Shown here: in pieces, positions 58,076 to 64,000 of the stretch
Layout: the number at the start of each line of letters is the position of its first letter
Position numbering within the stretch: position 1 is the first letter of the stretch
Source: Brevibacterium album DSM 18261
Lineage (GTDB): Bacteria; Actinomycetota; Actinomycetes; Actinomycetales; Brevibacteriaceae
DNA: 64,000 nucleotides
Assembly (NCBI RefSeq): GCF_000426445.1
Contig: NZ_AUFJ01000011.1
Location: forward strand, 305,253-369,252
Direction of reading: 5' to 3'
The notes under the pieces: generated by a model
Database searches by the model: none
Seen by the model: the letters and a program-made list of their open reading frames with translations, nothing else
Told to the model about the DNA's origin: nothing
Program-made: the position numbers and the translations under genes

Positions 58076-59206
58076 GAGGCGGTGCGAGGCCTCGATCATG
58101 GCCTCGAGCTTCGCGGCCGCGGCGCCGGAGTCGAGGGTCTCCTCGGCGCGGACCAGAGCCGCAGCGAGGCGCTCGGACAGCGGGGCCTCGGCGTCCGGAG
58201 CGGCCGCAACGAGAGCCGCTGCCGCGTTGAGCAGGACGATGTCCCTGACCGGGCCGCGCTCGCCGGCGAGCGTTGCGCGCATCACCCGGGCGTTGTGGGC
58301 GGGATCGCCTCCCCGCAGATCGTCCTTCGCCGCACGCGGGAGCCCGAGGTCCACGGCGTCGACCACCTGCGGCGCGACCTCGCCGTCACGGATCTCCCAC
58401 ACATCGGTCGGCGCCGTCGTCGAGAACTCGTCGAGGCCGTCGCGCGAGCGGAACACGAGCGCGGAGTCGCCGCGGGCGGCGAGCACCCCGGCCATGAGCG
58501 GGGCCATGGCGGGATCGGCCACGCCGATCGCGGCCGCGCGGGTGCGCGCCGGATTCGTGAGCGGACCGAGGATGTTGAACGCCGAGGGCACCGCGATCTG
58601 CCTGCGCACCGGCGCGATGAAGCGCATCGAGGGGTGGTAGACGTTCGCGAAGGCGAAGGCCATCCCCACTTCGCGTGCGAGCTCACCCGACTGCTCCGGG
58701 GTGAGGTCGAGGGTGAGCCCCAGCTCCTCGAGCACGTCCGCGGAGCCCGAGGCCGAGGAGGTGGCGCGGTTGCCGTGCTTGACGAGGGGCTGACCGCTCG
58801 CCGCGATGACGAAGGACGCGGTCGAGGAGATGTTCACGGTCCTCGCGCGGTCGCCGCCGGTGCCCACGATGTCGACGGCGTGCGAGAGTCCCGGCAGCGG
58901 GACGGCGTGCTCGAACATCGAGCGCACGAGGCCGGAGATCTCCTCGACCGTCTCGCCCTTGCCGTGGTGCGCGACGAGGAAGGCCGCCATCGTCACATCC
59001 GGCACCTCGCCGGACATGATGCCGTCCATCGCCCACGCCGCCGTCTCCTCGTCCATGTCCCGTCCGGCCATGAGCCCCACGAGGAGGTCCGGCCAGCTCC
59101 GCACGTCCGTGAGCAGTCCGCCTCGGTCCTCGCGACGGGCGGAGCCGGCGGATGCCGGTGCGGACTGTGCGGGCTCGGCGGCCTCGCCGATGGAGAAGAC
59201 GGACAC
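58064..59206 (-). CDS. trpD: Anthranilate phosphoribosyltransferase
   Basis: TrpD joins PRPP and anthranilate in tryptophan synthesis. The 380-residue enzyme has a GTGGD motif (VDIVGTGGDRARTVNISSTA), VKHGNRATSSASGSADVLEE, PEQSGELAREVGMAFAFANV and PSAFNILGPLTNPARTRA. It is longer than usual because of a Ser/Ala-rich N-terminal ~30 residues. It stands alone, far from other trp genes, as in M. tuberculosis (Rv2192c). Its end overlaps the DEDD-UvrC gene by 12 bp. GAGGGAG precedes GTG 59206. Confidence 0.94.
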   Translation of the reverse strand: MSVFSIGEAAEPAQSAPASAGSARREDRGGLLTDVRSWPDLLVGLMAGRDMDEETAAWAMDGIMSGEVPDVTMAAFLVAHHGKGETVEEISGLVRSMFEHAVPLPGLSHAVDIVGTGGDRARTVNISSTASFVIAASGQPLVKHGNRATSSASGSADVLEELGLTLDLTPEQSGELAREVGMAFAFANVYHPSMRFIAPVRRQIAVPSAFNILGPLTNPARTRAAAIGVADPAMAPLMAGVLAARGDSALVFRSRDGLDEFSTTAPTDVWEIRDGEVAPQVVDAVDLGLPRAAKDDLRGGDPAHNARVMRATLAGERGPVRDIVLLNAAAALVAAAPDAEAPLSERLAAALVRAEETLDSGAAAAKLEAMIEASHRLSQS

Positions 59207-59290
59207 GTGAGCACTCCCTCGCGTTGACTGCGTGTCTGGGCCCGCCGCGGCAGGCCCGTGAGAAGACTATCCAAGCGGCCGACACACCGT

Positions 59291-59314
59291 GTGCGCCGGG
59301 GTCGGCGCACTTTT
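59291..59314 (+). terminator. Intrinsic terminator on the + strand upstream of ctaE
   Basis: GTGCGCCG (59291-59298) pairs with CGGCGCAC (59303-59310) around GGGT and is followed by TTTT, a factor-independent terminator on the plus strand. No plus-strand gene ends nearby, since trpD runs the other way. Confidence 0.55.
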
Positions 59315-59404
59315 CTCACAGATCTCCCAGGCTGGCGATCCGCGCCAGCTCGCGGTTCTTCCTACACGCCGTAGAAAAACTCGGCTCCGCAACCTGTGCG
59401 CAAG

Positions 59405-59433
59405 GTGAAATCCCCCTGCAAAACGGGTAATAA
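59405..59433 (+). promoter_or_regulatory. ctaE-qcrCAB promoter
   Basis: GTGAAA (-35, 59405-59410), 17 bases, TAATAA (-10, 59428-59433), then 7 bases to GTG 59441. The spacing implies a leaderless ctaE message. Confidence 0.6.
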
Positions 59434-59440
59434 TGGGGGC

Positions 59441-60082
59441 GTGTCAACCGTAGCTGCATCCACCTCAGCGCCAGTTCATCCCTCGGTGAACCGGCCAGAT
59501 TCGACGACCGTGGGGTTCATCGTCTGGCTGGCCAGCGAGCTGATGTTCTTCGCCGCGCTCTTCGCCATGTACTTCACCATCCGCTCGGTGGTCCCGGACA
59601 TGTGGGAGGTCGAGGCCGCCAAGCTCGACGTCCCCTGGGCACTGAGCATCACGATCATCCTCGTCGCCTCGTCGTTCACGTGCCAGATCGGCGTGTGGAA
59701 GGCCGAGCACGAGTTCAAGCCGTCCCGCACCGGCAGCCTGTTCGACATCAGGTCCTGGGGCATGATCGAGTGGTTCTACCTCACGTTCATCCTGGGCTCG
59801 GTCTTCGTCGCCGGTCAGGTCATGGAGTACGCCACGCTCGTCTCGCACGGCGTCGCGATCAACTCCAACGGCTACGGCTCGGTCTTCTACATCACGACCG
59901 GCTTCCACGGCCTGCACGTGATCGGCGGCCTCATCGCCTTCCTGTTCGTGATCGGCCGCGCGTACGGAGCCAAGCGCTTCGGGCACCGCGAGGCGACCTT
60001 CGCGACCTGCGTGTCCTACTACTGGCACTTCGTCGACGTGGTCTGGGTCGGTCTGTTCGCGGTGATCTACCTGGTCAAGTGA
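59441..60082 (+). CDS. ctaE: Cytochrome aa3 oxidase subunit III
   Basis: This 213-residue membrane protein has five to six transmembrane helices of the CtaE type ([58 protein letters not shown]). The conserved Glu of helix III and the WHFVDVVW motif are present. It is part of the aa3 terminal oxidase that forms a supercomplex with QcrCAB. GTG 59441 is positioned 7 bases after the -10. The operon order ctaE-qcrC-qcrA-qcrB matches M. tuberculosis. Confidence 0.95.
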   Translation: MSTVAASTSAPVHPSVNRPDSTTVGFIVWLASELMFFAALFAMYFTIRSVVPDMWEVEAAKLDVPWALSITIILVASSFTCQIGVWKAEHEFKPSRTGSLFDIRSWGMIEWFYLTFILGSVFVAGQVMEYATLVSHGVAINSNGYGSVFYITTGFHGLHVIGGLIAFLFVIGRAYGAKRFGHREATFATCVSYYWHFVDVVWVGLFAVIYLVK

Positions 60083-60131
60083 CACAGGCGGACTGCACGA
60101 CCATCGAAGACGCATCAGAAAAGGACACACA

Positions 60132-60917
60132 GTGAAGCTTCTCGCCACACGCCGTCGGCACCCGATGGCCCTCGTCGTTCTCCTGCTGGTGGGGCTGCTC
60201 CTCACGGGCGGCGCATACGCCCTCTTCTCCAGCAGCACCACCGCGAAGGCCGACGAGTACAGCGCCGCTGACATCGAGGAGGGCAACAAGCTCTTCGTCG
60301 CCAACTGCGCCACCTGCCACGGCATGAATGCCGAGGGCACGGAGAACGGGCCCGGCCTCATCGGGGTCGGCGCCGCAGCCGTCGACTTCCAGGTCGGCAC
60401 GGGCCGTATGCCGCTGCAGATGCACGGACCTCAGGGACAGGTCAAGCAGCCGCAGTTCTCCGAGGAGCAGATCGCGCAGATGGCCGGCTACGTCGCCTCG
60501 CTGGGCCCCGGTCCCGCGGTCCCCGAGGAGGAGTTCCTCAACACCGCCGAGGGCGACGCCGCCGCCGGCGGTGGGCTGTTCCGCACCAACTGCGCCATGT
60601 GCCACAACGTGGTCGGCGCCGGCGGTGCCCTCACCCGGGGCAAGTACGCCCCCAACCTCTCCGAGGTCTCCGAGAAGCACCTCTACGAGGCCATGCAGAC
60701 CGGCCCGCAGAACATGCCGATCTTCAACGACGCCAACCTCTCCCCCGAGGAGAAGCGCGACGTCATCACCTACGTCCGCGAGGTGTCGGAGGAGACCGCT
60801 CCCGGCGGCTTCAAGCTCGGTTCGCTGGGCCCCGTCTCCGAGGGCCTCTTCATCTGGTTCTTCGGGCTCGCGGCCGTCATCGGGATCACCGTCTGGATCA
60901 CCGCGCGCTCCAAGTGA
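60132..60917 (+). CDS. qcrC: Cytochrome bc1 complex diheme cytochrome c subunit
   Basis: This 261-residue diheme cytochrome c replaces the usual c1 and soluble cytochrome c in actinobacteria. It has an N-terminal anchor helix (PMALVVLLLVGLLLTGGAYA), heme site 1 (VANCATCHGMNAEG) and heme site 2 (RTNCAMCHNVVGAGG), and a C-terminal membrane anchor (GLFIWFFGLAAVIGITVWIT). It passes electrons to the aa3 oxidase. AAGGA lies 6 bases before GTG 60132. Confidence 0.95.
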   Translation: MKLLATRRRHPMALVVLLLVGLLLTGGAYALFSSSTTAKADEYSAADIEEGNKLFVANCATCHGMNAEGTENGPGLIGVGAAAVDFQVGTGRMPLQMHGPQGQVKQPQFSEEQIAQMAGYVASLGPGPAVPEEEFLNTAEGDAAAGGGLFRTNCAMCHNVVGAGGALTRGKYAPNLSEVSEKHLYEAMQTGPQNMPIFNDANLSPEEKRDVITYVREVSEETAPGGFKLGSLGPVSEGLFIWFFGLAAVIGITVWITARSK

Positions 60918-60957
60918 GCATTTCACCATCCGTAACGAGTTATAGACGAGGAAGCGA

Positions 60958-62025
60958 ATGACCTCGAAAGAGCACAGCGGCGGCCACGGCGGCCAGCTCG
61001 AGGAGCTGAACGGGTTCGAGAACCCGGGCTTCGCGGAGCACAAGCCCCGCATCACGGACAGCAGTCCCGCCGCAGAGCGGACCGCGGAGCGTCAGATCGC
61101 GGCGTGGTTCATCCTCTCGATGATCGGAACCGTCTGGTTCATCGTCGCCTACTTCCTGTTCCCGGTCGGTGAGACGGCGCAGGTCCGCCTCCACACCATG
61201 TCCGTGGGTCTCGGTGCCGCGGTGGCGCTCTTCGGCATCGGCATCGGCATCATCCTGTGGGCCAGGACCCTCATCACGGACGCCGAGGTCGTCGAGGACC
61301 GGCATGACATCGCCGGCTCCGAGGAGGACCAGGCCATCGCGCTCGAGATCCTCGAGCAGGCGAAGGACGAGTCCGGCATCGCACGCCGGTCCCTCATCCG
61401 CAACACGCTCATCGCCGCCGTCGCCATCGCGCCGCTGCCGGCGATCCTCGTGTTCCGCGATCTGGGGCCGCTGCCCGGCGACAAGCTGTTCAACACGCTG
61501 TGGGACACGAACGTCCGCCTGTGCAAGGACATCGGAGGAATCCCGACGCGGGAGCAGCTGCACCCGCTCAAGGCCTCCGAGGTCACGATCGGCTCGGCCT
61601 TCCACGTCATCCCCGAGAACCTCGTGCAGGACGACCCCCACGGCGAGGGCGCCTTCCACGCACTCGACGAGAAGGCCAAGGCCGCCGTCCTCCTCATGCG
61701 GATCGACCCCAGCGAGCTCAACACGGATCCCGAGCGCGAGGACTGGGGCGTCGACGGCATCGTCGCCTATTCCAAGATCTGCACCCACGTCGGCTGCCCC
61801 GTCGCTCTCTACGAGCACCAGACGCACCACCTGCTGTGCCCCTGCCACCAGTCGACGTTCGACGTCACCAACCACTGCAAGGTCATCTTCGGACCCGCCA
61901 AGCGGCCGCTGCCCCAGCTTCCCATCTCTGTGGACTCGGAGGGCTACCTCGTGGCGCAGTCCGACTTCACCGAGCCCGTGGGCCCGACCTTCTGGGAGAT
62001 CAACACGAGGGAGACCGGCGCATGA
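60958..62025 (+). CDS. qcrA: Cytochrome bc1 complex Rieske iron-sulfur subunit
   Basis: This 355-residue Rieske protein of the actinobacterial type has a long N-terminal region with three transmembrane helices, then the Rieske domain. Ligand motifs: KICTHVGCPVALYE (Cys and His) and LLCPCHQSTFDV (Cys and His). The 2Fe-2S cluster accepts electrons from menaquinol at QcrB. It ends with ATGA overlap with qcrB. Confidence 0.95.
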   Translation: MTSKEHSGGHGGQLEELNGFENPGFAEHKPRITDSSPAAERTAERQIAAWFILSMIGTVWFIVAYFLFPVGETAQVRLHTMSVGLGAAVALFGIGIGIILWARTLITDAEVVEDRHDIAGSEEDQAIALEILEQAKDESGIARRSLIRNTLIAAVAIAPLPAILVFRDLGPLPGDKLFNTLWDTNVRLCKDIGGIPTREQLHPLKASEVTIGSAFHVIPENLVQDDPHGEGAFHALDEKAKAAVLLMRIDPSELNTDPEREDWGVDGIVAYSKICTHVGCPVALYEHQTHHLLCPCHQSTFDVTNHCKVIFGPAKRPLPQLPISVDSEGYLVAQSDFTEPVGPTFWEINTRETGA

Positions 62026-63656
62026 GCATCGCCACACAGCAGCCCACGACCGCCATCGGCAGGACCGCGGCCTGGACTGAGCAGCGCACCGGCGCTTCGA
62101 AGGCGGTGCGCGAGTTCGGGCGCAAGATCTTCCCCGGCCACTGGTCATTCATGCTCGGTGAGGTCGCGCTCTACAGCTTCATCATCCTGCTCCTGACCGG
62201 CACGTTCCTGACCTTCTGGTTCAAGCCGGCGATGGCCGAGGTCGTCTACCACGGCCCGTACACGCCGCTGCACGGCGTCGAGATGTCCGAGGCGTACCTG
62301 TCGACCCTCGAGATCTCCTTCGAGGTCCGCGGCGGCCTGTTCATCCGTCAGATGCACCACTGGGCAGCCCTGCTGTTCATGGCGGCGATGACGATCCACG
62401 CGCTGCGCATCTTCTTCACCGGTGCGTTCCGCAAGCCCCGTGAGCTCAACTGGGTCATCGGCGTCCTGCTGACGATGATCGGCCTCGGCGCCGGCTTCAC
62501 CGGCTACTCGCTGCCCGACGACCTGCTCTCCGGCAACGGCCTCCGCATCATCGACGGCATCCTGAAGTCGCTGCCGCTGGTCGGCACCTACATCTCGTTC
62601 TTCCTGTTCGGAGGCGAGTTCCCCGGTGTCGACATCGTGTCGCGCCTGTACACGCTCCACATCATGATCCTGCCGGCGCTGCTCATCGCGCTGATCGGCA
62701 TCCATCTCATGTTCGTGGTGATCCACAAGCACACGCAGTGGCCCGGTGCCGGGCACACGGAGAAGAACGTCGTGGGCGAGCCGGTGCTGCCCACCTTCGC
62801 GGCCAAGGGCGGCGGGTTCTTCTTCATGATCTTCGGTCTGCTGGCGCTCATCTCCTCGCAGTTCCAGATCCTCTCGCTGTGGAGCTACGGCCCGTACGAC
62901 CCCTCCCCCGTCTCCGCAGGCACGCAGCCGGACTGGTACGTGGGCTGGGCCGACGGCATCCTCCGCATCATGCCCGGCTGGATGGAGTTCTACATCTTCG
63001 GGTACCCGATCAGCCTCAACATCAACATCGCGGTCGTCATCATGCTCTTCTTCTGGGGCATCGCGATGGTGTGGCCGTGGATCGAGGCCTGGCTGACGAA
63101 GGACAAGCGCGAGCACCACATCCTCGACCGCCCGCGCAACGCCCCGACCCGCACCGCCTTCGGCGTCGCCGCAATCGTGTGGTACTGCGTCATGTGGGCG
63201 GGCGCCTCGGGTGACCTCGTGGCCGTCTTCTTCCACATGTCGCTCAACGACATGATCTACATCTTCCGCGTCCTGTTCGTCTTCGGCCCGGTCATCGCGT
63301 TCTTCCTCACGCGTCGGATCTGCCTGAGCCTGCAGCGGAAGGACCGGGAGCTCGTCCTCCACGGTCACGAGTCCGGCCACGTCATCCGCCTGCCGCACGG
63401 TGAGTTCCAGGAGCGCCACAAGTCGCTCACGCCGCAGGAGATGTGGAAGCTCACCGCGTTCGAGGCACCTGCGCCCATCCCGGCCCAGCCCGGACCGGAT
63501 GGGAAGATCTCCCGCTCCGAGCGCATCCGCGCACGGATCGCGAAGGCCTTCTACGAGGAGCGGGTCACCCCCGTCACGAAGGCCGAACTCGACGCCGCGC
63601 ACCACGACCACCACGAGGTCGAGGGCGGTCACGACGAGGGTCAGATCGAGAAGTGA
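62022..63656 (+). CDS. qcrB: Cytochrome bc1 complex cytochrome b subunit
   Basis: This 544-residue cytochrome b has eight or more transmembrane helices with the two b-heme His pairs (RQMHHWAALLFMAAMTIHAL; LYTHIMILPALLIALIGIHL-like segment). It includes the PDDLLSGNGL region and the PPxxEW-equivalent quinol-site segment DPSPVSAGTQPDWY. The C-terminus is extended and charged (HHDHHEVEGGHDEG). It forms the menaquinol oxidation and reduction sites. A 19-bp hairpin terminator follows. Confidence 0.95.
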   Translation: MSIATQQPTTAIGRTAAWTEQRTGASKAVREFGRKIFPGHWSFMLGEVALYSFIILLLTGTFLTFWFKPAMAEVVYHGPYTPLHGVEMSEAYLSTLEISFEVRGGLFIRQMHHWAALLFMAAMTIHALRIFFTGAFRKPRELNWVIGVLLTMIGLGAGFTGYSLPDDLLSGNGLRIIDGILKSLPLVGTYISFFLFGGEFPGVDIVSRLYTLHIMILPALLIALIGIHLMFVVIHKHTQWPGAGHTEKNVVGEPVLPTFAAKGGGFFFMIFGLLALISSQFQILSLWSYGPYDPSPVSAGTQPDWYVGWADGILRIMPGWMEFYIFGYPISLNINIAVVIMLFFWGIAMVWPWIEAWLTKDKREHHILDRPRNAPTRTAFGVAAIVWYCVMWAGASGDLVAVFFHMSLNDMIYIFRVLFVFGPVIAFFLTRRICLSLQRKDRELVLHGHESGHVIRLPHGEFQERHKSLTPQEMWKLTAFEAPAPIPAQPGPDGKISRSERIRARIAKAFYEERVTPVTKAELDAAHHDHHEVEGGHDEGQIEK

Positions 63657-63711
63657 GCATGTCGTTCAGAGCGTGAGAGCTCAGTGCTCCGAGCTGCTGA
63701 ACGGCAGAGAC

Positions 63712-63753
63712 CGGCGGGCCCGGCGGGATCATCAGATCCTGCCGGCCCCGCCG
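63712..63753 (+). terminator. Hairpin terminator of the qcr operon
   Basis: Bases 63712-63730 pair with 63735-63753 (one mismatch, one G-T wobble) around ATCA, 55 bp after the qcrB stop. No T-tract follows. Confidence 0.7.
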
Positions 63754-64000
63754 TCATGTGCGCGCTGCCTCCTCTCCAGCGTTCGTGTCTCATTCTGCGT
63801 CGAGAAATCCTCATACGTTCGAAGCAGACAGAGACATGAGGCAGAGGTGAGACACAAAGGACGGTCTGGCAGCGCCGTTCCACACGGCACGCCCGTCCCC
63901 ATCGCATCCTCGGCAGGGAGTCGCCTGCGCAGCGCATCGAAGCAGGACGCGTCCTGCACAGCTCCGGCCTCGAAGGCCGGTGCCGGTGATCTCCTCCTCA
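63754..64000. other. Region without a recognised gene
   Basis: The last 247 bases hold no convincing coding sequence. The minus-strand open frames here lack any recognisable domain. GTGTCTCA (63785-63792) and TGAGACAC (63848-63855) form an 8-bp perfect inverted repeat 55 bp apart. A gene may start beyond the window. Confidence 0.4.

Noticed and set aside
63800..63830. tRNA T-loop-like stretch (GTTCGAAGC)
   Set aside because: No acceptor stem, anticodon arm or CCA context could be built around it.

Overview
The window is a 64 kb piece of a high-GC (roughly 70%) actinobacterial chromosome. Evidence for this is a Pup-proteasome locus, PafB/PafC, RbpA, an Rpf-type transglycosylase, SecA2, an actinobacterial diheme QcrC and an FtsR-like MerR protein. 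Gene content and order resemble two Mycobacterium tuberculosis neighbourhoods (roughly Rv2092c-Rv2119 and Rv2191-Rv2196), but compact gene spacing and the missing mycobacterial extras fit Micrococcales better. I cannot name the genus.

Layout. 1-2.2 kb: end of a HAD phosphatase, a RecB-like Fe-S nuclease and a site-2 protease with CBS domains. 2.2-10.1 kb: trmI-arc, a divergent DUF3054 gene, then dop-pup-prcB-prcA-pafA, the full pupylation/proteasome set. 10.1-18.6 kb: two FKBP isomerases, DUF3866, pafBC (DNA-damage regulators), tatAC and a HelY-like helicase. 18.8-22 kb: a frameshifted DUF222/HNH (13E12-type) gene with tandem repeats and an ArsR/AHSA1 pair. 22-28 kb: secA2, a fused 5'-3'/3'-5' exonuclease, a degenerate amidohydrolase and a dolichol-phosphate-mannose-type synthase. 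28-33 kb: rbpA, a small basic protein, an AlkZ-like glycosylase followed by a UvrA2-like ATPase, and a small Rpf. 33.1-33.8 kb: a scar with a 42-bp inverted repeat, a tetR remnant joined to a vapC remnant, and a strong candidate dif (XerCD) site. 33.9-48.1 kb: metabolic and transport genes (nitronate monooxygenase, MFS, Hsp20 with a HAIR operator, methyltransferase, Ldh2-type dehydrogenase, aspartate aminotransferase, dicarboxylate symporter, betaine-binding protein, 3-hydroxybutyryl-CoA dehydrogenase, pyruvate carboxylase-def). 48.2-58 kb: sbcDC, parA, ftsR-like merR, plsC, an esterase and a DEDD-UvrC fusion. 58-63.7 kb: trpD and ctaE-qcrCAB (cytochrome bc1/aa3 branch).

How the genes work together. 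The proteasome locus is complete: Pup is encoded with a C-terminal Gln, so Dop must deamidate it before PafA ligates it, and Arc feeds tagged proteins to PrcBA. DNA repair is unusually well represented (RecB-like, PafBC, HelY, AlkZ, UvrA2, SbcCD, two DEDD nuclease fusions). The candidate dif site suggests the window spans the replication terminus.

A regulatory pattern runs through the window. At least 14 genes have a TANNNT -10 hexamer ending exactly 6 or 7 bases before the start codon, the signature of leaderless mRNAs. In several places these boxes are shared, interlocked or built from the stop codon of the gene upstream.
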